A DNA stretch of 64,000 bases from the NCBI RefSeq assembly GCF_032362555.1, contig NC_083516.1, forward strand, positions 7,899,001-7,963,000, in the 5' to 3' direction. The notes beneath the pieces were generated by a model. It saw nothing but the letters and a program-made list of their open reading frames with translations, was not told the DNA's origin and ran no database searches. Below are positions 49,801 to 59,432 of this stretch, in pieces. Made by a program: the position numbers and the translations under genes. Position 1 is the first letter of the stretch. Each line of letters begins with the position of its first letter. This DNA is from Amyelois transitella (taxonomy: Eukaryota; Arthropoda; Insecta; Lepidoptera; Pyralidae).

Positions 49801-52800
49801 ATTTCTTTTGCATTTCATGCGAATATTTTCAAATCGATTGAATGTCTTAAACGACGTACCTCTGTCAAAGCAAAATGATTCTTATTGATTAAGTAAACGA
49901 GTCTTATTTGTTTGTTTTAGAATCTTCGTCAAACGTTCGCCGCCTTGCCGCGATCTCTTTGACGGCGCCGACAAAGCGGCTACCTACGACTTAGGTCGCC
50001 GACGGTACCAGGAGAAAATGACGAGTGAGGAGTTAGTGTTTTAGTGTACATCGATAGTGTCTTAGTGTGTGTGTTGTTTTGAATTGGGGATGTTGACCCG
50101 ATAGTGATTTGCCACGTTTGTTTACATTTAAATAAATACATTTTATTGCGAAATTTTATTGACATGCATTTATGAACATGGTGATAAGGACCAGCAGTAG
50201 CAGTAGGAAGAATCTATTTAAGGTATAGTATCCACCCACTTTTTATGATAACCCCCTTTCCGTTACACCTTGTATATCCCTTGCAGGTTAGACAGAGCCG
50301 ACGGTCTTGAAAAGACTAATAGGCCATATGAGCTGTTTGGCTTATTGATGGGAGTTGAGATTCAAATAGTGACAGGTCGCTAGCCCGTCGCCTAAAATAA
50401 TTCCAAGTTTATAAGCCTTTCGTTTTAATCGCCTCTTACGACATCTATGGGAAAGAGATGGAGTGGTCCTATACTTTTACATAGTGTACATTTTCACAAT
50501 AAAATGTCAACCTGTGATAACCTATGTTCACAAAATAAACGATTTGATTTGATTTATCTATTGGTGCCGGTAACCACACGACACCCTTTTGTCAATGAAT
50601 GCAAAAACTTAGCAGAGGTCGACTCTCTCGTTATCATATGGTTCTTAAGATGCATGTTAGAATACACTTGGTGTGAGATTGTGCTAAGGCCTGTGTATAA
50701 TTGTTTTTTATTTTTTATTTTTGATTGTATCTATCGGGCATAAAACATAAGTTTACAAAACATATGTGCGATTAGTTGAGTTAAATGTTGTGTATACTGT
50801 TCCAGTTTTACCTTTTAATCTTTCTAAATAATAATAAAATTATTAAGAGTTATAAAGCTTACTACATACAAGAAAATATGTACGAATTAAATTAAAATAA
50901 ATTTAAAATAACTTACCTAATTGGCAACTGAGACAAAACTCTTTGGCACACGAATGTGCTAATAACGTCACTTTAACTGGAGTGGTGTAATACAATACCT
51001 ACAATAAAATAAATTATTTGTATCGTAATATAAAAAAATAGTTAACAATTTTTTATCCAAATATACATACATACATAACATATAATTTTATTTATCCCTT
51101 ACGTGTTAGACAGAGCAGACAGTCTTCAAAAAAACTGTATAAATGTGGGCTACAGTCAAGATTCAAATTGTAATTTAAAAAAATATATATCTAAACTAAC
51201 TTTAAAATTCAAATATAGTTCACAAATAAGTTTTTAATAATATTTCAGTGTAAAAAAAAATTTTTTTTTAATTACCTGAAGCATTGCATTGCAGTACGAA
51301 TTAGGGAGCGTGGATTCGATACCCGGAAGGCCAGTCTTGTTGTACAGTTCTAGATCATCGTTTGTTCCGTGTTTGTTATAGCGTAGGTCCAACTGTATCA
51401 TCAAATACAGGTTAGAAAGAGACAGATTAAATATTATTACGTCTATATCCCTTACGTGGTAGATAAAGCCAACAGTCTTTAAGCCCATGTTTAGCTGTAG
51501 TAATTAGCTTTATAATGAAATTGAGATTCAAATAGGTTATATTAATTCAGACAGGTTGCTAGCCCATCACCTACAAGAATCCCAAGTTTATTAGCCTATT
51601 CCTTAGTCACCTTTTACGACATGGGATTGGAATTGAGTGGTCGTAGTGGTGGACCAATACCACGGCACAATATATTAGTTTTATTAAAATTGTTGTTACT
51701 TATCATGTTTGAGCTAGTTTTAATTTTCATCCTATATTACGCCAAAAACATAACCAAATCCAATATTACATCAATTTCCAAATTATAATTCTTAAAATCA
51801 AATAACTAAAAAAAAAATTCACCTTCTGATAATGCTTCGGCACAGGCTGCGTCAAAAACTTATTCTCATTCTGCCTAGCGGCCGCCAAATCTTCTAGATT
51901 GTCCTCTATATACGGCACCTACAAACATGTCATCCGTCAAAGAAGTATTATCACTCCGACAACTCCGCCGCCATATTTAAAATCTCCTTAATACCTGATT
52001 GCGTTTGGACGTTCTCGGGTTAGGGGCGTATCCTATTGGACCTTGCATTTTCATAGACTTGAGGACTTCGGCGTCTATCGGTTTTGGTTTCCTGCAAGGA
52101 TGATACACGAAATGTTATATCGTTGTTAAATCTATCACAGTGTGTCAGTACAGGGTTATTCCGGTTAGCCGTGTGGTTTCGACCACTTTAATATATAACC
52201 AGCACATATCTTTGAAATACATACATACATACCATCACGCCTGTTTCCCATTGGGGTAGGCAGAGACTACGGAATTCCACTTGTTACGATCCTTACAGAC
52301 CTCTCCCGCTTCCTCTACGCTCATTACTCTTTTTATGCATATTCGACGATTACGGGTACTCCTAATATCTCCCCTTTTCAAGATATTCGAAATTTGGTCC
52401 TTGAACCTGTCCCAATTTTACATAATCTTTAAAATAATATTAGAATAATTTGTTGGTATTCACTAAAACGAACGTACCTTGATCAAATAAAAGACGACCG
52501 CAGAGCTTGAGTGAAGAGAGTTATGAATGTGGATGAAGCGTAAGAAGTATACAGAGATCGTGGCAAGTGGAAAGCTGTAGTCTCTGAAAAAGGCGTGATT
52601 TTATGTAACTATGTATGTAGGTATGTATGTATGTAACATACCTGAATACTTTCTTGAAGAACTCTTCAGGCAAGGCATTGAACCATTTATTACCAGACGC
52701 CAATGGCGGCAATGGAACAGAAGAGTACTGGAATGTCGTTTCGTTGAAACTAACGTACGGCAAACCCACCACTTGATCGGCGAACTCTGTTGCTCTGAAA

Positions 52801-55800
52801 AAAAAAATACTGTCCATAAAGTAAATCTATCTATATGTTTTCTGTTTTTTTATTTTTCTTATGGTGCAATTAAAAGTTTATCTGTCTATTTATAGAGTTC
52901 GGAGCTTCGTAAAAACGTTCGTAATCTAAGTTTTTATGTTTAGGACACACAGGTGCATATAAATGCATTCCGAAGTAAGGCTCTTTATTTTCAGATTGTT
53001 ATTTAAAAAATTAATACTAAATACAATTTTCAGTGGATTTAAAACAAAAACTTCTTACCAACCTTTGATCGATCAAAAAGCTCGAAAAAGCCGTTCAAGA
53101 ACAAAATTATTAAAAATAAAATAAAATCCCGTGACTGTTCTAAAGTGCCGTGTGGTTCCCAACACTTAAGAACAGAACCACTTCCTGTCTTACCCATGAA
53201 TATCGTAAATTGCAACAAGGGATGGGCAAATAAACTTGGGACTCTTCATTTAGGCGATGGGCTAGGAAACTTTCACTATTTATCAGTCAGTTTTTCACAC
53301 TATAAATTAATTAATAACTACCTGGAAAAATTATTAAACACCGGTTCATGGTTATGCTGCGGGGAGAACAAATGTAGATGCCCGGCCTGGTCTCCGAAAA
53401 CCAGGGCTTGACTCGTTGATGACACGTCCATCACGCTGCAGAGAGAACTGTGGGTTTCCACCTTCAAAAATAAAAATAATATATACATACATACATACAT
53501 ACATAAAATAGGTAGGTAGGCAGAGACTACCTCTTTCCACTTGCCACGATCTCTGCATATTTCCTTTGCTTCATCCACATTCATAAATTTTTTTTTTGGA
53601 CTAACTATATATGTATAATATTATAGATAGGTACTATTATTATAAGTGCCGTGTGGTTCAGGCGCCAATAGAAAAAAGGATAGGACAACTCCATCTGTTT
53701 TACAATAATGTCGCAAAAGGCGACTGAGGGTGAGGCTTAAAAAATTGGAATTATTTATTTAGGCGATGGGCTAGCAAACTGTCATTATTTGGATCTCAAT
53801 TCTTTCATTGAGCCAAATAACTGAACGTGGCCTATCAGTCAGTTTCAAGACTGTTGGGTCTGTCTACCCCGCAAAGATCTCACTTAAATCACATACTGTT
53901 CCTCATTCAAAGCATTAACCTGTAATAAAGCGACATGACCGTCCCCACACAAGGCCACAGCGCGGCCACAACACACCCATTACTTCTTATTTATCACCCT
54001 AGGTCATCTATATATGTAGAATATAGATAATTCTCACTGCTGACAAAAAAAAATGATTGGCAATGCAACTTTTATAGACCACGCTCTATCTACAGTCCTA
54101 AAATACTAGGTCATCTACATGTGGAGTATAGAAAATTCTCACTGCTGACAAATAAAACTGATTGGCAGTGTAACTATTATAGACCTTAATTAGATTTATC
54201 TTACTTAGATTAATCAATAAGAGTTTAACACAAAAATACTCACTTGAAACACCGACTGGTCCTCATTAGGCGCATTAACATGTAACAAAGCCACATGCCC
54301 GTCCCCAGACAAGGCCACGGCTCGCCCAGAGAACGCAGGCAAGAAATGTAACAGAAGTGGCGGCGATGCGGTTTGTATGGACCACGCCCCTTCTACGTTT
54401 TTGTTACTCCCGCGTAGACAACGAACGTCCCATACTACAACGTATGGTTCTGCTACTGCTACGCCGTTCACACTGCAAAATTACAGAATTAAATCTCACA
54501 TTCCATTGAATGCCTTTATTGATTGACTCTCAGACTAATTTTTTTTGTACAACGGGTTACAACATGACATATTCTCGGCAGGAGCAGAAATTTTAGATTT
54601 TCTGTAGGTATTAACTGATTTTAAATTTTCACGTTACATACATACAGTCACGTCTTTATTTGCCGCCTTGCGGGGTAGACAGAGCCAACAGTCTTGAATA
54701 GACTGAAATGCAACATTCAGTTGTACGGCTTTATGAAGGAATTGAGATTCAAATAGTGTCAGGTTGCTAAACCCATTGCTTATAAGAGGAATCTCAAGTT
54801 TATAAGACTGTACCTTAATCGCCTTTTACGATATCATGCGATAGCTAAAGCCGCATCAAACAGCAGAATAGGTAAATTACCAAATAAATATTGTAAATTT
54901 ATGGCAAAACAAGATTTACTATGGTCAATTTTAATCATTCATTTATAATGCTTTCTATTTTAGAAACACTTACGACTGAGTGAATCCACATGTAATAAGC
55001 AAGTCTCCCTGCATATCGAGGTCCGATAAGCAAGCGGTGTGAGCCCTGAACACTTGTTCTGATGCCTGCGGAGTCCTGAGATCCCGTAGGGCTACCATAC
55101 CGCTTGCGCTCCCACAAGCGACCAGAGAACCACCCCCACTTCTTAAGACAGCACAGCCTTCTGCCTGTATCGGCTGGTGAAATAAAAAATCAATCATTAC
55201 TTTATATTAAAAACTGTTTTAGTATTCATATATATTGCTTCCTATAAGTAAATGAAAGGTTGCTATTACTTTTGTAAAAAGAGAACCGCCTCCAATCGAT
55301 ATCCTCCTTTTTTGAAGTAGATTTTAAATTCCTAATATCCCTTACTACATGTAACAAACACTTTCCTGAAAACCGCATCAAAATCGGTTCAGCGAAACGC
55401 TAGATAATCGCGGACAAACATCCCTACAGGTCTAACTGAGCGGAGAAGTAGGCTACTGTAGCAATGGGAGGATGACATAAGACAGGTTGCATACTGATAA
55501 TTTGAATAAAGGCTTATTTATTTTTATCTCTCTCTCATCTTGGCGCGTTCCCAGTTGCACCCTCTGCCGTTAAGCTTTAGGGTTTTTATCATTTACAAGT
55601 GTAGGAATAACTAACTTTGCAACTATACTTCCTACAACTAGTATGATATGATACCCTGCAAGTCTATGTTTTCACATGACAAAAATATGTTGGTTCCTTT
55701 TTCTAATTCACCCTAAAAACATAATTTTTGGTTCACTAGAAGAAATTGCAAATGGGATAAGTCTGTAATTGTACATAGTGACTGTTTTGTAATTTCTTAT

Positions 55801-58446
55801 ATTTTGTTTTATTTGCAACTAGCGGACCCGACAGACTTCGTTCTGTCAAAAAGATTTGTAATATGACAATTGTAATATGTCAAAAAGATTTGTAATATGT
55901 ACGTATTAGTTAGAAAACGTTTGTATGGGATAAAGAAAAGGACTGTTTTTAAGGTTTTTCAGGCAATTATTTGGTATTTTTAAAAACCATCCCTGAGCTT
56001 CGACAAATATTTAAAAAAAAGAATTGGCCAAATTGGTCCAGCCGTTCTTGAGTTATGCGCTTACCAACACATTTAGCGATTCATTTTTATATTATATATG
56101 GATATGGATAAAGAGTTTACAAACAAACTAACAAGCATATGGACGAAGCTCTAATAAATTATATTCAATCTTAGAATAATGAACTTACAAGAACTGTTTC
56201 CATCATCTTAGTGAGATCCAAATCAATCAGCTTCTCTTGATGGCCACCCATCATCAGCTTCGTAGGACTAGCTTGGTATAAACATTGCATATCAGTCATG
56301 TTTTGTGACCTGAAAAAAAAATGGGCTGTTTTAAAAATATATTAAAATATTAATTATTTATAATATTACATTGTTGTCTCTGGTCTAAATTTTGGTTTTC
56401 AAACAATGATTACATTTTCAAAAATTTAATCATTGTTTGAAAAATTTATTTTAATTGATTTATTTTAATCTCTCTGAAGGAACCAAGTGAATACTGTAAT
56501 ACAATATCTAAGAATAATGGCAAAATAAAATAGAATAGGTTTATTTTCAAAATTGGATACATACAAAGTATCACTTATTGAAGTCGCTTCACTTAAATCT
56601 AATTATAACTACTACGGCTTCCAAAGTGCATGTGTAGAAGGAGCGGCGGAACAAACTACACTGCAGCATTTTCACCAGACATCAATTTACAAATATAGAT
56701 CTCTTAAATCTAAATCGTGGATGAATGCACATTGTCTACATTAAAAAACATGAATGACAGATTGGATTGCTCTTATATTGGCCACATTCCTCTGCATGTA
56801 TCTAACCTGTATTTTTAAGTAATTAATTATCTAACCCTCCTGACATGTAAAATGAATAATTAAGTTAATCAGGTGAAAGGTATCCTGAACCATAGTTTGG
56901 ATGAAGAGAACAATAAGTAAAGATCAAGTTAAAGACGTAGTAGACATAAATCACATCAAATGGAAAGGTATAGTCTCTGCCTACCTTTTCCAACAGTTAC
57001 CTGAATGTATGCTTTGGAATGCCTCTTCTTATTTGATGGCGAAGTGTTGTCTTAGTTAAAGCATAGATTCCTTGTTCAACTGTTAGTATGTCCCTCACTT
57101 CCTCAGATTCATGAACTTGGAATGAAGTATATTTCTGCATATTCGGACCATAGTATGATGTTACATGACCCTGAGAAAAATGATAAATTAGAACATTTTT
57201 ATTGTTATTCATAAGCTTGTAAATTTCTTGTATAATGTAGAACAATTGAAGCTCTTTGTCAAATCAGATAACTTGTCTTTATATGTATAAGGTTATATGT
57301 CTCTGTTTCTGAGAAACATAAAGCTACAATAACCAAAACTGTGATACAAATTTAATTTTAGTACTTTGGAACTTGTTTTGAACTGTTAGTGACAAAACCA
57401 ATCACAGCATGCCTACTTGTTTATAAAGATATGATTGATACATACATGAAAAAACTGTACATTTCATATAACACAACCCAGCATTAAAAACTGGTACTAA
57501 ATAATAAGAAACCCAAGTGGGACATAGCAAGGAGGATAAAGATTAGTAAAAAAAACATTCTAGTAACCTTAGCCTAATCCATTTAAAAATTATATGTGAT
57601 AGGACTTTTTAGCACTTACACCTTGATTTCCCATCCAAGTCAGCTCTTCATATTTATCAAACACCACTGCAGAGACACCAAATCTATCCCCTCCGTCCAC
57701 CAGCACACTACTACGGACCCCATATTCAGCCTCCTGTGTTGGTAGAAGGTATTGTGGAGTATACTCTGCGGCATAAGGATCTGGAAAATTGTGTTTTTGT
57801 TCTTATATTTAGGAAGTTTGGGCAATTGGTATATGTTAAAGTTGTTTGCAGGAAGAAAACCCATTTATGAATACAGGCCTTTTGTGTTATTCTTTTTTAT
57901 TATTTTTTGAGTACTTTAATATTTTTGCTATCACTGTCAACCCTAGTTACCAAGATCCTGTTGACCACTAAAATTAGAAATTATGTACCTACTTTCCTTC
58001 AAATGATAAGCAACTCTTTATATACTTTTAAAAAAATATATTTTTCACTGAATCTTACTCAACACTAACAAGTTTTTAATTAAAACCTTATATGTTTTAA
58101 TATGGCTTATGTAATCAAATAAAAATAATTTCAAGTTTACATACAAATAAAATAGGTCATGAAAATATTTCTCAAGAGGTCAATGTGAAGACGTGGTTAA
58201 AATCGTATGTGTTTTTGTCTTTTTGCCAATTCGGCCGCGGGTACCCTCTACACCGGCATTCGGACATAAAATCCGAATAATTCGTAGAAAACATGCATTT
58301 GAATTGAGGATGTGAAAGAAAATGCTAGTTAATAATTTAATAACATCGCAAAATAGGGGAAAATAATCGATAATAGTAGAAATTGTATACGTACCAGTCA
58401 GAAGGTGATCTGTGGGCATACAAAGATCTGGATAGTGATACTCCAT
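40801..58446 (-). CDS. PAN2: PAN2, poly(A) deadenylation complex subunit, nuclease domain not present
   Basis: Twenty-one exons in frame code 971 residues: 58446-58395, 57780-57620, 57170-57001, 56309-56189, 55173-54974, 54472-54244, 53461-53322, 52794-52642, 52091-51995, 51918-51823, 51392-51276, 50998-50917, 46487-46330, 45731-45482, 45079-44940, 44683-44496, 43644-43560, 43153-43065, 42770-42689, 42285-42089, 40909-40801. WD40 part: [34 protein letters not shown]. Linker: [15 protein letters not shown]. Pseudo-UCH part: [14 protein letters not shown] (catalytic Cys replaced), [56 protein letters not shown]2 with PAN3 shortens mRNA poly(A) tails; its UCH domain is inactive. A CCCH finger is embedded near residues 825-840. 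An in-frame TAG ends the last exon where the DEDD nuclease should follow. The 42770-42689 exon has a weak donor (GTAATA) and is least certain. Confidence 0.88.
41000..41240 (+). pseudogene. RTE-like LINE 3' end (family B), coding sense copy
   Basis: An open frame at 40989-41270 reads [20 protein letters not shown], then [20 protein letters not shown] and [17 protein letters not shown]. This is the very C-terminus of a reverse-transcriptase polyprotein, followed by (TATG)n. It explains the many antisense 'ccggaggggtaggcagag' fragments in the window. The tandem-repeat tail is typical of RTE-clade elements. Confidence 0.72.
41253..41440 (-). repeat. Family A copy in PAN2 intron
   Basis: Antisense, from aagggataggcttacaaact to accatatgtatgtatg, hairpin end absent. 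Confidence 0.75.
41455..41642 (+). repeat. Family E copy
   Basis: aatgttaagggtggacaacc, then agaatcggtcaagccttttc and gagaattttatatataaaat, as at 5225. Confidence 0.7.
41715..41978 (-). repeat. Family A, full length
   Basis: Complete antisense copy from the hairpin gtgccgtgtggttcccggta to (GTAT)n, inserted close to the donor side of the PAN2 exon at 42089. Confidence 0.85.
42482..42655 (-). repeat. Family A copy beside a PAN2 exon
   Basis: aaggcgactaagggatacc to gtgattatatgtatgtacgt. Its edge is 33 bases from the end of the exon at 42689, and the open frame of that exon would run into it if the weak donor were skipped. Confidence 0.75.
42855..42935 (+). repeat. RTE-like LINE tail fragment
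   Basis: tatggggatcgtggcaaatg through cctacccctccgggaaagcg and a TATG end. Confidence 0.7.
43757..43948 (-). repeat. SINE family G copy
   Basis: The minus strand shows the B box GGTTCGAATC next to ccggaggtcccg. The AT-rich body matches the copy at 1575-1785. Confidence 0.72.
44060..44470. repeat. Two family A copies, facing each other
   Basis: 44060-44190 is a diverged sense copy. 44216-44468 is a full antisense copy from tgctgtgtggttcccggcac to acgtgattatatgc. Together they fill most of one PAN2 intron. Confidence 0.75.
45905..46310 (-). repeat. Tandem partial copies of a PAN2 exon
   Basis: The 3' half of the exon at 46330-46487 with its donor and ~100 bases of intron is repeated twice. 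The nearer copy (about 46085-46190) keeps the frame ([20 protein letters not shown]) and an intact donor, but lacks the exon's 5' half and acceptor. The farther copy (about 45913-46070) keeps only 40 exon bases. Both share agtcctaacgctgccgcttc and gaaataggtacctacc. Confidence 0.85.
46570..46726 (-). repeat. RTE-like LINE tail (family B)
   Basis: Well-preserved antisense copy ending ggcgatttcgggtacttact, directly before a (CATA)n tract that begins a family A copy. Confidence 0.78.
48629..48953. mobile_element. hAT-type MITE
   Basis: A 325-bp element with perfect 11-bp inverted ends, CAGTGCTGCCA (48629-48639) and TGGCAGCACTG (48943-48953). The flanking 8 bases, gtgacaac and atgacaat, agree at six positions, as a decayed target duplication. 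No coding capacity. The inside repeats agcgctttttt three times. It is nested in the larger composite element. Confidence 0.8.
49070..49625 (+). pseudogene. Mariner-like transposase relic
   Basis: The clearest frame, 49233-49562, reads [40 protein letters not shown] and [14 protein letters not shown], matching the C-terminal catalytic region of Tc1/mariner transposases (typical QQDGAPAH...PPRSPDLTPLDFF). The family Asp in 'DGAPAH' is Gly here (GGAPAH), so a catalytic residue is lost. Upstream, 49100-49220 gives broken fragments in other frames, and the frame is lost again after 'DFF'. The N-terminal DNA-binding part is not visible. Confidence 0.83.
49680..49798 (+). repeat. RTE-like LINE tail (family B), sense
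   Basis: gcttgcatgaagagttatga, aggaagtatgcagagatcgt and the TATG end, inserted in the composite element just after the transposase relic. Confidence 0.75.
50275..50586 (+). repeat. Family A, right-hand part split by the composite element
   Basis: tatatcccttgcaggttaga to the hairpin gccggtaaccacacgacacc. The missing left end is at 46727-46754. A foreign ~60-base piece (acattttcacaataaaatg) interrupts it near 50490. Confidence 0.8.
51063..51668 (+). repeat. Two family A copies flanking a PAN2 exon
   Basis: 51063-51150 is a short degraded copy. 51430-51668 is longer and starts 38 bases outside the exon at 51276-51392. Confidence 0.65.
52215..52635. repeat. Two LINE tails (family B), opposite orientations
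   Basis: 52215-52370 is a diverged antisense tail with an older look (tgttacgatccttacagacc). 52460-52635 is a younger sense tail, cgaacgtaccttgatcaaat through tatgtatgtatgtatg, ending at the donor edge of the PAN2 exon 52642-52794. Confidence 0.7.
53142..53290 (-). repeat. Family A copy in PAN2 intron
   Basis: gtgccgtgtggttcccaaca to gggctaggaaactttcacta, its microsatellite side replaced by the PAN2 exon edge. Confidence 0.7.
53480..53590 (-). repeat. RTE-like LINE tail (family B)
   Basis: (ACAT)n, a shortened taggtaggtaggcagagact, then cacttgccacgatctctgca, starting about 20 bases outside the PAN2 exon ending at 53461. Confidence 0.7.
53646..53880 (-). repeat. Family A, nearly full length
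   Basis: gtgccgtgtggttcaggcgc to ctgtctaccccgcaaag; the (GTAT)n side is missing and the exon-duplicate block begins there. Confidence 0.75.
53881..54200 (-). repeat. Degenerate partial copy of a PAN2 exon with tandem intron blocks
   Basis: 53881-53975 resembles the donor-side 90 bases of the exon at 54244-54472 (gaccgtccccacacaaggcc against gcccgtccccagacaaggcc). It has many changes and no complete frame. Two ~75-base blocks (54005-54080, 54112-54186) sharing attctcactgctgacaaa and gattggca follow in tandem. Confidence 0.75.
54637..54840 (+). repeat. Family A copy in PAN2 intron
   Basis: acatacatacagtcacgtct, cttgcggggtagacagagcc to aatcgccttttacgatatca; hairpin end missing. Confidence 0.75.
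55290..56105. repeat. Diverged LINE 3'-end fragments in PAN2 intron
   Basis: 55375-55400 has ccgcatcaaaatcggttcag and 56025-56050 has ggccaaattggtccagccgt, both phrases typical of insect LINE 3' regions. 55820-55850 carries actagcggacccgacagact. 55535-55570 is the gttcccagttgcaccctctg repeat. Confidence 0.5.
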
Positions 58447-59260
58447 TGTACATGAAATAATACATTTAATATTCCATTTATAGCAAGGGTTTTGTCCTGG
58501 AAATCGGCGAACCACTACGGGTTGATATCAATTAAAAGATAATTTCAAATAAACAAAAACTAGTTTGTGCTTTACGTGTGTACGATATGTATCTTACGAT
58601 GTTGTTGATGTGACATGGCAATTGTTGTTTGATAAGTTGTTGACATTGACAAACCACAGTGATTGAGTCTGAGGAGTGACAAGCATTGTTGCGAGTTGCC
58701 AACTGTCTTCGATCAGAAGACGCTATCGTCCAATAAAAGCGCCAAATATTCCTTGGTTAGCCAGGCCAAAAAGTGCTCAACCGTTTAATTATTTATTATA
58801 TCCTATGATATATAATTATCAAATTTTATAGCAAGGTTGCTTAGCATATTACTGTATAATAATAACACACCAGCTATTTTGTGACGTCAATGCTATACAG
58901 TAATTATTTATAATGCGTATCGTTACTGCTGAGTACCGACTTCTGCCTTCCCCGCAAGGGATATTAACGTGATTATATGTCTTGAATTTCTGTGATTTTT
59001 GGGTGCGTCTACCCTGCAAGGAAAAAATCCGGGATATTGTAAGCCTATACAGATTGGATTATCTATTGAATAACGCAAAGATAGAGTGAGGTAATAAATT
59101 CTTTAGACATTAATAATATCTGTGGAAGAAATTAGCTTCGTCAACTTTCGTGAATAAAGGAATATATGGAATGGATGGATGGATGTTGATATGAAAAGAT
59201 CAAGGCTTTAAAAGGAAGTATAAGTTGGAGCAGCAAACAGTAAATAAAGTAATAAATTAG
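58447..59260. other. Spacer between PAN2 start and DCTN5 end
   Basis: Holds the PAN2 promoter and leader (about 58447-58760) and a short family A fragment (58940-59010, cgcaagggatattaacgtga). No coding exon is seen. I find no TATA box in a sensible place for PAN2, as is common for housekeeping genes. Confidence 0.45.
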
Positions 59261-59266
59261 TTTATT
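59261..59266 (-). terminator. Poly(A) signal of DCTN5
   Basis: AATAAA on the minus strand, 167 bases beyond the DCTN5 stop codon. Confidence 0.55.
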
Positions 59267-59432
59267 ATATACAATAGTGAGTGACATACATTTTTAATTA
59301 AAGATACCTACTTACATTGTGTAAATATCCAAAATCTTACAATAGGTCTAAGACTTAAAAGTAAAACATAATAATGCTGTTAAAAAAAATTAGTCTTGCT
59401 AGAAATACATAATGGAAATGACAGAGTATTCT

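Larger units (their letters stand above)
48106..50044 (+). other. Possible exons inside the composite element
   Basis: 48106-48195 opens with ATG and codes [20 protein letters not shown] then a strong GTAAGT donor. 48502-48562 is an open stretch after an AG ([17 protein letters not shown]). 49921-50044 follows TTGTTTTAG and codes [20 protein letters not shown] to a TAG stop. All are richer in G+C than their surroundings. Exon 1 to exon 2 is in phase; exon 2 reaches the third frame only through a weak GTACAA donor at 48563. I do not recognise the protein. It may be a captured host gene, a relic, or chance. Confidence 0.3.
46755..50274 (+). mobile_element. Tc1/mariner-like composite element inside a family A copy
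   Basis: The 30-base inverted ends at 46755-46784 and 50245-50274 (TACAATGTGTAACGGAAAGG / TACAAGGTGTAACGGAAAGG, continuing GGGTTATCAT) differ at one base. TA flanks both sides. Removing the 3,520 bp rejoins a family A repeat (aatcacg...tatatcccttgc) without loss, which proves insertion. A mariner-like transposase relic lies inside at 49070-49625, and TA duplications fit that superfamily. The element also contains a hAT MITE, a LINE tail (49680-49795) and three exon-like open stretches. It sits in a PAN2 intron of 4.4 kb. Confidence 0.82.
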
